From Mycobacterium sp. E183 (GTDB taxonomy: Bacteria > Actinomycetota > Actinomycetes > Mycobacteriales > Mycobacteriaceae), in NCBI RefSeq assembly GCF_001667735.1, contig NZ_LZJN01000084.1, positions 1-63,483 on the forward strand: a stretch of DNA of 63,483 nucleotides. The letters run 5' to 3'. The notes below the pieces were generated by a model. That model was given only the letters and a program-made list of their open reading frames with translations. It did no database searches and was not told where the DNA came from. Position 1 is the stretch's first letter. The number at the start of each line of letters is the position of its first letter. Positions 31,020 through 39,108 of this stretch are shown piece after piece. The position numbers and the translations under genes were made by a program.

Positions 31020-31703
31020 CTACTGGAAAGCCGGGAGAATGGTGCCCGAATCCCGAATCTCCCAGATGCTGGCTTTGGTGATGCCGTCGAAGTTGATCTT
31101 GTTCAGCGTTGCCCGCGAATACGTGAGGTCGATCGCGACGTGCGTCGCGGTGTTGCCGTACGGGTCGGTCATCGGGAAGGTGCCCTGCACGTTCACCGCG
31201 GACGCGTCGGGATAGGTCGCCCTGGCGTATCTGAGGATGTCGATAGTGTCCGTCCGGGCGCCGTCCTTGATCATCTGCTCGGTGTAGTTGTCGCGGATGG
31301 CAAATCGCGCGTCGACCACGTCGCCGTCCGGGCCCGGGGTGGTGGTGAAGGTGACGCCATCGGGCTTCTTGGGACCGGCCGGTGTCGACGGCGCGGCCGC
31401 GGTCGATTCCGGCGGTCCCGCCGCGGCCGAACTGCTCGGAGGGGGCGATTGACCGTCCTTCTTCGGGTCGAAAACCCAGCTCTTGCCGACGATGACGAGG
31501 AGGACCAGGGCGCCCAGCGCCGCCAGGGCCAGGGCCGCCTTCCCGCCGGGGGAGTCCTTCTTCGGCGGTTCGGTGGAGAACGCCCACTCGGTGGTCCAGT
31601 TGGTGCCGTCGAAATACCGTTGCAGCCCGTGGCCCACCCCCGCGGGATCGGGATACCAGCCCGGCGCCGACTTAGGCGGGGGCGGCGCCTGTTCAGGTGG
31701 CAT
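31020..31703 (-). CDS. DUF2510 membrane protein
   Basis: The protein has 227 residues. A DUF2510 module at the N-terminus (GWYPDPAGVGHGLQRYFDGTNWTTEW) is followed by one transmembrane helix (AALALAALGALVLLVIVG), a Pro/Ser/Ala linker, and an outer domain with a DUF4333-like or secreted-antigen-like fold (VVDARFAIRDNYTEQMIKDG... TFPMTDPYGNTATHVAIDLTYSRATL). DUF2510 is common in actinobacterial envelope proteins and its role is unknown. Confidence 0.85.
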   Translation of the reverse strand: MPPEQAPPPPKSAPGWYPDPAGVGHGLQRYFDGTNWTTEWAFSTEPPKKDSPGGKAALALAALGALVLLVIVGKSWVFDPKKDGQSPPPSSSAAAGPPESTAAAPSTPAGPKKPDGVTFTTTPGPDGDVVDARFAIRDNYTEQMIKDGARTDTIDILRYARATYPDASAVNVQGTFPMTDPYGNTATHVAIDLTYSRATLNKINFDGITKASIWEIRDSGTILPAFQ

Positions 31704-31798
31704 CTATCCATTTTCGTCGTGACGGGGGCATCTCGGCTACCGGCAGTCCTGACCTTTGGAAACGGGTCCGTTTCCTAAGCTGTCATGCTCGCACGCTT

Positions 31799-31933
31799 TC
31801 AGTCCTCGCGGTCGGGCTCGGTGAGTTCCGGCGCATTCTCACGGGTCGCCATCCCGCCCTCGCGGCCGTGATCCGCCGGACCCGGGGGGTCACCGTTCGG
31901 CCCGTCGTCGTCCTTCTTCGAATGCTTGCCCAT
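31799..31933 (-). CDS. Small hydrophilic protein, 44 residues
   Basis: Reading leftward from ATG 31931-31933: MGKHSKKDDDGPNGDPPGPA, then DHGREGGMATRENAPELTEPDRED and TGA. GGGAG lies 6 nt before the ATG. The highly charged, glycine/proline-rich sequence resembles small disordered mycobacterial proteins. A good ribosome site and sensible amino-acid use support coding; no family is recognised. Confidence 0.55.
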   Translation of the reverse strand: MGKHSKKDDDGPNGDPPGPADHGREGGMATRENAPELTEPDRED

Positions 31934-32078
31934 CGCAACTCCCTTCGTCGACCGAAGGACTACCCGCGCCGCGCACCGTCGACGCGACGTGAACCCGAGA
32001 TGGCCCGGGCGTGACGGTTCGGCGTGACGTCCGACGTTCGACGCGTCGGTGTGCCCGGTTCGGGCTATGAATCTAGGA

Positions 32079-32387
32079 GTGAGCAGCCACGTGAACCTGA
32101 CCCAGCAGGAAAGTTCCTTGATCGGCGAGAGTCACCCCGAGGCCCTGACGCGCATGGACGAGCAGTCGCTGAAGGACTTGCAGAGCCGCCTCAGGCAAGC
32201 GCGGGAGAAGAACTTCAGCTTGTTGCGGCGGCAGGGTGCGGCCCGGGTGGAGGCCGAAGGCGCCCGCGGCGCGGTCCAGCCGGCCAGCGAGAAGCGCGGC
32301 GAAAAGGTGGAGATCTTCGACGCGGCGCTGGCCCGGGTGAGCGAGCGGCTGGGTTCCATAGCTGACGCCGGGCAGCCGGACAGCTAG
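32079..32387 (+). CDS. Conserved coiled-coil hypothetical protein
   Basis: The protein has about 102 residues (SSHVNLTQQESSLIGESHPEALTRMDEQSL...). The middle is a heptad-like charged helix (KDLQSRLRQAREKNFSLLRRQGAARVEAEGARG), then EKVEIFDAALARVSERLG. It is probably a helical homodimer. Starts at ATG 32067, GTG 32079 and GTG 32091 are possible; the AGGAG at 32075-32079 would favour 32091. The function is unknown. Confidence 0.65.
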   Translation: MSSHVNLTQQESSLIGESHPEALTRMDEQSLKDLQSRLRQAREKNFSLLRRQGAARVEAEGARGAVQPASEKRGEKVEIFDAALARVSERLGSIADAGQPDS

Positions 32388-32442
32388 ACCGCAGCGGCCA
32401 AGTAGGCGACCAGCGGGCGAAAATTCATGGTTTAGAAGTGGC

Positions 32443-33228
32443 ATGCGTTGGGCACACAGCGCCATGATTGCGCGTCGCTTTTCCCGCTTCCTCGGTTGTG
32501 CGGTGGTCGGGGTGTCAAGCGCTGGCGCTTCGGTCCTTGCTTCCGGGATCCCGGTCGCCTCCGCCGGGCCGTGTCCGGACGTCCAGGTGGTGTTCGCCCG
32601 CGGTACCGACGACCCTCCGGGTCTTGGGCCGACCGGACAGGCATTCGTCGATTCCGTGCGCCCGCGCCTCGGCGCCAATTCGCTCGACGTGTATCCCGTC
32701 GACTACCCCGCCACCCATGACTGGACAAGCGCGGGGGAGGCGGGCGTCAGGGACGCGGGCGCCCACGTCGTCTCGATGGCCCGCGACTGCCCCAACACCA
32801 AGATGGTGCTCAGCGGCTATTCCCAGGGGGCCGCCGTGATGGGCTTCGTGACGTCGGCCGCGGTACCGGCCGGGATCGATCCGGCGAGCGTACCCAAACC
32901 GATGGACCCCGAGGTGGCCAACCACATCTCCTCGGTCGTGCTGTTCGCATTGCCCAGCGACAAGGCGATGAGCTTCTTCGGCGAGCCACCGGTCGTCATC
33001 GGCCCGCTCTATCAGGCCAAGACCATCCAGGTATGCGCTCCGGGGGACCCGATCTGCTCCGAGGGAATGAATTTCGCCGCGCACGACACGTACTCGACCA
33101 ACACGGCGATGATTGACCAGGGTGCCGCGTTTGCGGCCGGTCGCCTTGGCGAAGGCCCCCGCGGTCCGGTGGGTGTAAGTCCCGGCGCGCCGACGACCGC
33201 CGTCGCGTTCCCGGGCCCCGCCCGTTGA
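32443..33228 (+). CDS. Secreted cutinase-family serine esterase (CULP)
   Basis: This exported serine hydrolase has 261 residues. A signal peptide (MIARRFSRFLGCAVVGVSSAG... PVASA) precedes the mature start GPCPDVQVVFARGTDDPPG, the cutinase hallmark. The triad is Ser127 (GYSQGA), Asp202 (GDPIC) and His214 (AHDTYS). Two pairs of cysteines are conserved. Mycobacterial cutinase-like proteins act as esterases or phospholipases in the envelope or outside the cell. ATG 32464 is an alternative start. The C-terminal 30 residues are Gly/Pro-rich. Confidence 0.93.
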   Translation: MRWAHSAMIARRFSRFLGCAVVGVSSAGASVLASGIPVASAGPCPDVQVVFARGTDDPPGLGPTGQAFVDSVRPRLGANSLDVYPVDYPATHDWTSAGEAGVRDAGAHVVSMARDCPNTKMVLSGYSQGAAVMGFVTSAAVPAGIDPASVPKPMDPEVANHISSVVLFALPSDKAMSFFGEPPVVIGPLYQAKTIQVCAPGDPICSEGMNFAAHDTYSTNTAMIDQGAAFAAGRLGEGPRGPVGVSPGAPTTAVAFPGPAR

Positions 33229-33336
33229 CTCGGGCTCGGGTCACGTGAGCCAAATCGAATATCAAGGCGCACAACCGCTTCCGCGTCCAAGTCGGATCGA
33301 GCGGCGGTGGGTTCGGACCGGCGCGAGCATAATCGG

Positions 33337-34176
33337 GTGGTGGACTCACACCGCGACGTCGTAGCGCAATTTCGCCGGCTCCATCAAGAGGGGTGTTTCG
33401 TCATCCCGAATCCGTGGGACGCCGGCTCCGCGATCGCGCTCGCCCGGCTCGGCTTCCCGGCGCTGGCCACGACGAGCGCCGGCCTGTGCTTCGCGCGCGG
33501 TCTGCCGGACACGGTGACCGCCCTCTCCGTCGACGACGCACTGGACAACATCGCCGAAATCGTGGCCGCGGTCAGCGTTCCCGTCAACGCGGACTTCCAG
33601 GCCGGTTACGCCACCGACGCCGGGGAGCTCGCCGACAATGTGGCGCGCTGCGTGGCCACCGGCGTGGCCGGGCTCTCCATCGAGGACGGCACGGGCAGCG
33701 ACCGGGCGCCGCTCTTCGGACTGGCCGAGGCCACCGATCGCGTTCGCGCCGCGCGTTCGGCGATCGACGACTCGGGCGCCGACGTCATGTTGGCCGGCCG
33801 CGCGGAGTGCTTCCTCTACGGCCACCCCGATCCGCTCGCCGAGGCCATCAGGCGGCTGCAGGCCTACGCCGAGGCGGGAGCCGAGGTGCTCTTCGCACCC
33901 GGCATTCGTAAGAAAGAGGACATCGCGGCCCTCGTCGACGCGGTGCGGCCGTATCCGGTCAACGTTCTGGTGTCGTCCGACACGGGGTCGACCGTGACCG
34001 ATCTCGCGCAGCTAGGGGTGCGACGGATCAGCGTGGGCTCGGCCTTCAGCCGGGTCGCGTGGGGTGCGTTCCTGGCCGCCGCGCGAAAGCTGATCGAGGA
34101 CGGGTCCTTTGGGGGACTGGCAGGAGCCAGCGGCTTCGACGAGCTCAATGGGCTGTTCACGGAACGGTCGAGCTAG
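33337..34176 (+). CDS. Isocitrate lyase / PEP mutase family enzyme
   Basis: This TIM-barrel enzyme of 279 residues belongs to the ICL/PEPM superfamily, which makes or breaks C-C or P-C bonds of alpha-hydroxy or oxo acids with Mg2+. Signature parts are VIPNPWDAGSAIALARLGFPALATTSAG, PVNADFQAGYA (metal-ligand Asp region) and GLSIEDGT. The KKCGH loop of true isocitrate lyases is absent, so it is a 2-methylisocitrate-lyase or carboxyphosphonoenolpyruvate-mutase-like member of unknown substrate. Two adjacent GTG codons (33337, 33340) could start it. Confidence 0.88.
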   Translation: MVDSHRDVVAQFRRLHQEGCFVIPNPWDAGSAIALARLGFPALATTSAGLCFARGLPDTVTALSVDDALDNIAEIVAAVSVPVNADFQAGYATDAGELADNVARCVATGVAGLSIEDGTGSDRAPLFGLAEATDRVRAARSAIDDSGADVMLAGRAECFLYGHPDPLAEAIRRLQAYAEAGAEVLFAPGIRKKEDIAALVDAVRPYPVNVLVSSDTGSTVTDLAQLGVRRISVGSAFSRVAWGAFLAAARKLIEDGSFGGLAGASGFDELNGLFTERSS

Positions 34177-34607
34177 GACACCTTCCGGAGATCGGCGAGG
34201 GAATTCTTCAGCCCACCGTCCAGCCGGATCTGCACCGCCGCCACCGCGACCATCACCGCGGCGGTCACCAGGTGCACGACGCCGTCGATGACGTTGTTGG
34301 GGAAGGTGAAGACGAAGGCGACCTGGTGCGAAAAGAAGGCCCAAATGCCCGGCAGCGCACCGGCTATCGCGGCGATCAACAGATAGAGCACGGCCCACGA
34401 CTTGCGCATCGCGAACACCAGACCCGGGGCGAACAGGGCGAGGCCGGCGACGGCGTGCCAGCCGTTGTAATCCATGCCGAGCAGTTGAACGGTCGGCGCC
34501 GTTGGCCCCGTGGCGAAGCTGGGATTGATGACGAGGCCGGCCACCGCCTGGACGACATGGAAAGCGCAGATGATCAGCAGCCCGATCTGGGCGAAACTCC
34601 ACCTCAC
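34173..34607 (-). CDS. DUF4383 membrane protein
   Basis: This protein of 144 residues has four hydrophobic helices (FAQIGLLIICAFHVVQAVAGLVI, WHAVAGLALFAPGLVFAM, WAVLYLLIAAIAGALPGIWAFF, and VIDGVVHLVTAAVMVAVAAVQI). The H-A-V-G-L and FTFPNNVIDGVVHL motifs suit DUF4383. GTG 34605-34607 is chosen because AAGGAGG lies 6 nt upstream. Its stop overlaps that of the convergent PEPM-family gene. The function is unknown. Confidence 0.82.
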   Translation of the reverse strand: MRWSFAQIGLLIICAFHVVQAVAGLVINPSFATGPTAPTVQLLGMDYNGWHAVAGLALFAPGLVFAMRKSWAVLYLLIAAIAGALPGIWAFFSHQVAFVFTFPNNVIDGVVHLVTAAVMVAVAAVQIRLDGGLKNSLADLRKVS

Positions 34608-34688
34608 ATTGCACCTCCTTGTGCACGGTGGGATAGCCCGAATACTACGCGCGGTAGTAGACCGTGACAACGGGTGCGGGCGCGATCG

Positions 34689-35267
34689 CTACGAAGTGCT
34701 GTTCCGTTCGATCCATTGGGTCATCGCGTCTTCGAGCGCGGTCGCGACCTCCACGCCGGCCGCGTCGGCGGCCTGCTCGAACCGCTCGACCAGCTCGGTG
34801 TGGATTGAGGCGCCCAACTTGGTGCGCGGCGGTTTCGGCTTCGGCGGCAGGTCTACGGGCACATGTCGCGCGACGGAGGCGTCGATGATTTCGCGAAGCG
34901 CGGGTATCTCGTCGAGCGCTTTGGTGAGTTCGTCGCGTTCGATGCGCAAGACCTCCGCCGGCCCCATCGTCGTCACGGTCGCGGAACGCAGTTTGCCCCG
35001 GTGCAGCGCCGATTCGCCGATCACCTCACCCGGCCCGAGCACGGCGATGCGGTCCCGGCCCGCGTAGACGCCCACCTCTCCGCTGAGCAGGATGTAGCAG
35101 GAGTCCGAGGGCGTCTGCTCGTGAATCAGCGGCAACGGGGCCGACGTCGAAGTGCGGTGAGCCACCCGGGCGAGGCGCTGCAGTTCGGCATCCGAGAACT
35201 TCTCGAAGGTGGCGTACTGGCGTAGCCGACGAGCGTCTTCCAGATATTGCTTCTCGTCGGCCTTCAT
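34689..35267 (-). CDS. Cyclic-nucleotide-binding protein with a ribbon-helix-helix-like tail
   Basis: The protein has 192 residues. Residues about 20-135 form a cNMP-binding domain (FEKFSDAELQRLARVAHRTS, DSCYILLSGEVGVYAGRDRIAVLGPGEVIGESALHRGKLRSATVTTMGPAEVLRIERDEL); the GE-ALHRGKLRSATV stretch stands where the phosphate-binding cassette is. After a proline-rich linker, residues about 150-190 (KLGASIHTELVERFEQAADA, AGVEVATALEDAMTQWIERN) look like a ribbon-helix-helix DNA-binding fold. AGGAG lies before the ATG. The fusion suggests a cNMP-sensing regulator; the tail assignment is inference. Confidence 0.85.
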   Translation of the reverse strand: MKADEKQYLEDARRLRQYATFEKFSDAELQRLARVAHRTSTSAPLPLIHEQTPSDSCYILLSGEVGVYAGRDRIAVLGPGEVIGESALHRGKLRSATVTTMGPAEVLRIERDELTKALDEIPALREIIDASVARHVPVDLPPKPKPPRTKLGASIHTELVERFEQAADAAGVEVATALEDAMTQWIERNSTS

Positions 35268-35364
35268 AGCGAACTCCTGACGTGCGATGTGACGCTACAT
35301 CGAGGAGCGTAACGCGGATGGGCGGCGTAACTCTAGATCCGGCCCCCGCCGGAAGACGTCGCAG

Positions 35365-36921
35365 TCAGTTCCGCCCGGGAAGCCTCATCACCGCACGCAC
35401 CACAGGAACCAGCGACTTCTGCCACAGCGTGCTCGGAATGCCAAGGGGCGGATCGAGATTGAACACGCGGGCGGTTGCGATCGTCTGCGATTCGGTGTAC
35501 TTCAGCAGTCCCTCGGGACCGTGCCGCCGGCCCACCCCGGACTGGCCCATCCCGCCCATCGGCGCGCTGAGGCTGCCCCAGGCGAACGCGTAACCCTCGT
35601 TGACGTTCACGGTCCCCGAGCGCAGCCGGGCGGCGATCTGCTGGCCCTCCGCGGAGGAGCCGGCGAACACGCTGGCGTTGAGCCCGTACTCGGTGTCGTT
35701 GGCCTTCTCGACCGCCTCGTCGACGTCGGCGACCGGGTAGATCGACACCACCGGCCCGAACGTCTCGTTGGCCGCGCACTCCATCTCGGGCGTTACGTCG
35801 GTGAGCACCGTCGGCTCGTAGAACAGCGGCCCGATGTCGGGTCGGGCTTTGCCGCCAGCAACCACCTTGGCGCCCTTGGCCTTTGCGTCGTCCACGTGGT
35901 CCGTCACGGTGTCCAGCTGCCCCCCGGAGATCAAGCTGCCCATGTCCACCGAGAAGTCATAGGCGGTCCCCAGCTTCATGCTCCGCACCGCGGCGCCGAA
36001 CTTGCCTACGAATTCGTCGGCGATGTCCTTCTCGACATAGATCCGTTCGATGGAGATGCACAGCTGGCCCGCGTTGGAAAAGCATGCCCGGGTGGCCGCC
36101 TTGGCGGCCTTGTCGAGGTTGGCGCCCCGCGTGACGATCATCGCGTTCTTGCCCCCGAGCTCGGCGGAGAAGCCGATCAGCCGGCGGCCCGCGTGCTCGG
36201 CGAGTTGCCTGCCGGTGGCGGTCGAGCCGGTGAACATCAAGTAGTCGCAGTTGTCGATGATCGCCGTGCCGACCACCGAACCCGGCCCGGGGACGATCGC
36301 GTAGAGCGCGCGCGGCAGGCCGGCCTGATAGAGCAGCTCGGCGCAGGCCAGCGCGCAATACGGGGTCTGGCTGTCCGGCTTGAGTACCACCGCGTTGCCG
36401 GCCAGCAGTGCGGGCACCGAATCCGACGCCGTCAGCGTCATCGGGTAGTTCCACGGCGAAATGACCCCGACGACGCCCTTGGGCTGGTAACAGACCGTGG
36501 TCTTGCCGACGCCCGGGAGCAGCGACTGCACCGTGCGCGGCTTGAGCAGGTCGGCGGAGACCCGCACGTAGTAGTTCGCGTTCGCCATCAGGTCGACGAT
36601 TTCTTCCTGCGCCGCCCAGCGGGCCTTGCCGGCCTCGGCCTGCAGCAGGTCCATCAGGAACTCGCGGTGCTCGACCACCAGGTCGCGATAGCGGCTGATG
36701 ACGTCGATGCGCTCGGCGACGGGACGCGCCGCCCACTCGATCTGCGCCGCGCGCGCTTCGGCGAACGCCGCCTCGACGTCGTCGGCCGTCCCGATCGGGA
36801 TCGTGGTCAGGGGTTTACCGGTGAAGACCTCGTCGATCGTCTTCGTCGGGCGCGCGGCGAGATCCTTGATCGCGGCCAGCTGACGCAAGCGGTCGAACAC
36901 CTCGGCTGACGGTGCGGGCAT
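35365..36921 (-). CDS. gabD2: Succinate-semialdehyde dehydrogenase (NADP+)
   Basis: This aldehyde dehydrogenase has 518 residues, the length of Rv1731 (GabD2). It oxidises succinic semialdehyde to succinate. Signatures are visible: cofactor region GVVGVISPWNYPMTL, catalytic Glu in FSAELGGKNAMIV, catalytic Cys in NAGQLCISIERIYV, and ETFGPVVSIYPV. In mycobacteria it links to the variant TCA shunt. The start MPAPSAEVFD is supported by GGGAGG upstream. It stands alone, downstream of a tiny possible gene. Confidence 0.93.
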   Translation of the reverse strand: MPAPSAEVFDRLRQLAAIKDLAARPTKTIDEVFTGKPLTTIPIGTADDVEAAFAEARAAQIEWAARPVAERIDVISRYRDLVVEHREFLMDLLQAEAGKARWAAQEEIVDLMANANYYVRVSADLLKPRTVQSLLPGVGKTTVCYQPKGVVGVISPWNYPMTLTASDSVPALLAGNAVVLKPDSQTPYCALACAELLYQAGLPRALYAIVPGPGSVVGTAIIDNCDYLMFTGSTATGRQLAEHAGRRLIGFSAELGGKNAMIVTRGANLDKAAKAATRACFSNAGQLCISIERIYVEKDIADEFVGKFGAAVRSMKLGTAYDFSVDMGSLISGGQLDTVTDHVDDAKAKGAKVVAGGKARPDIGPLFYEPTVLTDVTPEMECAANETFGPVVSIYPVADVDEAVEKANDTEYGLNASVFAGSSAEGQQIAARLRSGTVNVNEGYAFAWGSLSAPMGGMGQSGVGRRHGPEGLLKYTESQTIATARVFNLDPPLGIPSTLWQKSLVPVVRAVMRLPGRN

Positions 36922-36989
36922 GTCGTTACCTCCCAATGAGCACGGCGGCCAGGCCACCAGCCTATCCGTCTGGAACGCCGCGGCGGCCG

Positions 36990-37082
36990 TCACATGCGCC
37001 CGTACGCGAGCGCCATGACGAGGAAGAGCGCTGCGAACAGAAGCAACATCATTGCCAACGGGTCGATCAGCTCGAACAGCAT
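36990..37082 (-). CDS. Possible membrane micropeptide, 30 residues
   Basis: Leftward from ATG 37080-37082: MLFELIDPLAMMLLLFAALF followed by LVMALAYGRM and TGA. The sequence is one clean hydrophobic helix with an acidic start and a basic end, the pattern of real small membrane proteins. It is not a domain I recognise and there is no strong ribosome site, so it may be chance. It lies between the GreA-like gene and gabD2. Confidence 0.35.
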   Translation of the reverse strand: MLFELIDPLAMMLLLFAALFLVMALAYGRM

Positions 37083-37109
37083 GTGATCACAACCGCCCGA
37101 TGCAGGGCA

Positions 37110-37577
37110 CTAGTTGGTGCTCGCGAGGTAGGCCCCGTACGGCACCGCGTCCAGCAGCGTGACGGTCAGCCCGACGCCGCTGGGCAGTAGGTAGGCGCGC
37201 CGCTCACCGGGACGTGCGCCCGCGATCGCGGAGCCGAGCGGGGAATTGGTCGAGTAGACCTCCACGTCGCCGTGCTCGGCGCCGCGGGCACCCAGCAGGA
37301 AGGTCTCGATGTCGCCGGTGTCGTCGTAGCGCACCGTCAAAACCATGCCGGGTTCGGCGATTCCGTCGTCGGGGGGATCCTCGCCGACTACGGCGTGGGC
37401 CAACAGATCCTGAATCCGTTGCATCCGCAGCCGCCAGGCGCGCCGCACCGCGACGGCGTTCCCATCGGCGTCATCGCCGACCACGTCGCCGTCGCAGAGT
37501 TCGCGCAGGGTGGCCAGTTCTTGCCGAAGCCGCACGTAGGCCTGCGGCGTAAGCCAAGTGGGTTGCACGCTGGTCAT
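37110..37577 (-). CDS. GreA/GreB-family C-terminal-domain protein (copy 2)
   Basis: The protein has 155 residues. A short N-terminal helical region (LTPQAYVRLRQELATLRELC) precedes an FKBP-like GreA/GreB C-terminal domain: GMVLTVRYDDTGDIETFLLGARGAE, VYSTNSPLGSAIAGARPGE, YLLPSGVGLTVTLLDAVPY. The transcript-cleaving coiled coil of true GreA is shortened. Rv3788 and Rnk-type proteins are the nearest known type and bind RNA polymerase. It starts at MTSVQPT (GAAAGGAAA upstream). It is a tandem paralog of the next gene, 14 nt apart. Confidence 0.85.
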   Translation of the reverse strand: MTSVQPTWLTPQAYVRLRQELATLRELCDGDVVGDDADGNAVAVRRAWRLRMQRIQDLLAHAVVGEDPPDDGIAEPGMVLTVRYDDTGDIETFLLGARGAEHGDVEVYSTNSPLGSAIAGARPGERRAYLLPSGVGLTVTLLDAVPYGAYLASTN

Positions 37578-37591
37578 GTTCGTTTCCTTTC

Positions 37592-38110
37592 TCATGCGTC
37601 AGCGAGGATCAATGGTCCCCTACGGGACGCGTTGCGCGCCTTGGCATTGCGTGATGGGCCGGGGTAGGGAGCCGCCTTGAGTAACGTCACGAGCCGGCCC
37701 GTCTCGTGGGGGATCGCGTAGATGCGTTGCTCGCCGGGGCGAGCGCCGGCGATGCACCGGCCCAGCGGCGACGCCATCGAATACACGTTGATGTCGGCGT
37801 CCTCGGCGCCGCGGCGGCCGAGCAGCAGCGTCTCCGTTTCACCGCTGGCGTCGTAGCGAATGGTCAGCACCATGCCCGGGCCCGCGATCCTTTCGCGCGC
37901 GGGGTCGTCACGGACGGCGGCGGTGGCCAACAGGTCTTCGATCTCGCGGATGCGTTCCCGCCGCGCCGCGGGGCGCGCCGCGCGGTCACCGCCGTAATCC
38001 ATGGCGTCGTCGGGGACTTCGATGCTGCGCTGGGAGCGCAACGCGGCGAGTTCGTCCTGTAATCGGCGGCGCTGCCGCGAAGTGATGTAGGCCGGGGTGA
38101 AACTGGTCAT
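37592..38110 (-). CDS. GreA/GreB-family C-terminal-domain protein (copy 1)
   Basis: The protein has 172 residues. It shares the layout of the following gene: a helical start (ITSRQRRRLQDELAALRSQRS), then GMVLTIRYDASGETETLLLGRRGAED, VYSMASPLGRCIAGARPGEQ, YAIPHETGRLVTLLKAAPY. A basic C-terminal tail (SRNAKARNASRRG) is extra. Both copies lack the full GreA coiled coil, so they probably modulate polymerase rather than cleave RNA. It is first in a two-gene operon. GAGGAAGG lies before the ATG. Confidence 0.85.
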   Translation of the reverse strand: MTSFTPAYITSRQRRRLQDELAALRSQRSIEVPDDAMDYGGDRAARPAARRERIREIEDLLATAAVRDDPARERIAGPGMVLTIRYDASGETETLLLGRRGAEDADINVYSMASPLGRCIAGARPGEQRIYAIPHETGRLVTLLKAAPYPGPSRNAKARNASRRGPLILADA

Positions 38111-38137
38111 CTGTTATTTCCTTCCTCGAGTAGGGGT

Positions 38138-38180
38138 GTCGTCAGGGGCGGGCCGTCGTGTGGCAGCCGTCCCTGACGAC
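38138..38180 (-). promoter_or_regulatory. Hairpin upstream of the GreA-like pair
   Basis: GTCGTCAGGG (38138-38147) and CCCTGACGAC (38171-38180) are perfect 10-bp inverted arms with a 23-nt loop. They lie 28 nt before the start of the first GreA-like gene, in its probable leader. The hairpin could act as an operator or leader structure. Confidence 0.35.
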
Positions 38181-38381
38181 GCGAAGCCCGTGCCGGGCAG
38201 GTCTTGATCGGGCCGTGTTGCGCCAGATATGCTGTGCGTCAACGAATCTCCGTGTTCGAGCCTCGACTCTTAACTCCATGGTGACCCGGGTGGCGGTCGG
38301 GGCGCTTGCCCGGATCGAACAATGCCGGTGTGGGCCATTGTCGAGGGCCGACAACACGCTCGCCGTATCGCCGCCCTCAGC

Positions 38382-38978
38382 TCACTGCGGGCCGACGAGC
38401 CGGTCGAAGTCGTGTTGCCATCTCGCGTAACGGATTCGGTCGAGGGCATAGCGGGCGCCGGCGAAGGAGGCCGCGACGGGCAGGGTCACGGCGAGCCAGA
38501 TCGCCACGGCGATCGCGACCGCCTCGTCGGCCGGTGACATTTTCGGCCGGGTAACCGGCGCGCCCCGGTCGTCGACCCAAATGTCTATCTGGTCACCGAC
38601 TTTCACCGCGAGCGGTGCGGCGATGTCCCCGGTGCGCTCGGAGCCGGCGAAATCCCATCGGGCGGGCGCCATGACCGTCGGTTTTCCGAGATCGGTGCGG
38701 GGATGGCTGTCCCCGACGACCGTCGCGGTGGCCGGGCGCCGCGTCTGCACCTGTTCGGCGTAGACGCGGCTACGGTCCTCATGGATCGCGGTGCCCACGG
38801 CGGCGGCGATCGGCACGGTGACCAGCGACACCGCGATGGCCAACACCAACAGCAGCGCCTCCAGCCGGTCGGTCGACCGGACCAGCGGGTTGCGGCGAAA
38901 CAGCCGAGCGAGCAGACCCCGTGGCAGGGGAACGGTGAACGTCTCCAGCCCGGGGTGATCGTGTCGGGGGGTGGTCAT
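38382..38978 (-). CDS. Rv1733c-like conserved membrane protein
   Basis: The protein has 198 residues. It matches Rv1733c closely in layout: LLARLFRRNPLVRSTDRLEALLLVLAIAVSLVTVPIAAAVGTAIHEDRSRVYAEQVQTRRPATATVVGD at the N-terminus (one helix), an outer domain (VKVGDQIDIWVDDRG), and a second helix near the end, finishing RYARWQHDFDRLVGPQ. In M. tuberculosis Rv1733c is a DosR-regulon gene and a known T-cell antigen. I see no clear DosR box upstream here. GAGGAC lies before ATG 38976-38978. Confidence 0.88.
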   Translation of the reverse strand: MTTPRHDHPGLETFTVPLPRGLLARLFRRNPLVRSTDRLEALLLVLAIAVSLVTVPIAAAVGTAIHEDRSRVYAEQVQTRRPATATVVGDSHPRTDLGKPTVMAPARWDFAGSERTGDIAAPLAVKVGDQIDIWVDDRGAPVTRPKMSPADEAVAIAVAIWLAVTLPVAASFAGARYALDRIRYARWQHDFDRLVGPQ

Positions 38979-39108
38979 CGGATGTCCTCGTTCGAATGGG
39001 TAGCGACCGTGGTTGGTCACCCCGATCTTCGCGCGGCCGGGCACCGCGCGGCTTGCGCCGATCCGACAAGGGCGCCGGCGCGCGTTGTCGGATTCCGACA
39101 GCGCTCGA

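Noticed and set aside
38979..39060. DosR box upstream of the Rv1733c-like gene
   Set aside because: I looked for the GGGACT...AGTCCC palindrome and found only a weak GACC...GGTC pair, not enough to call a site.
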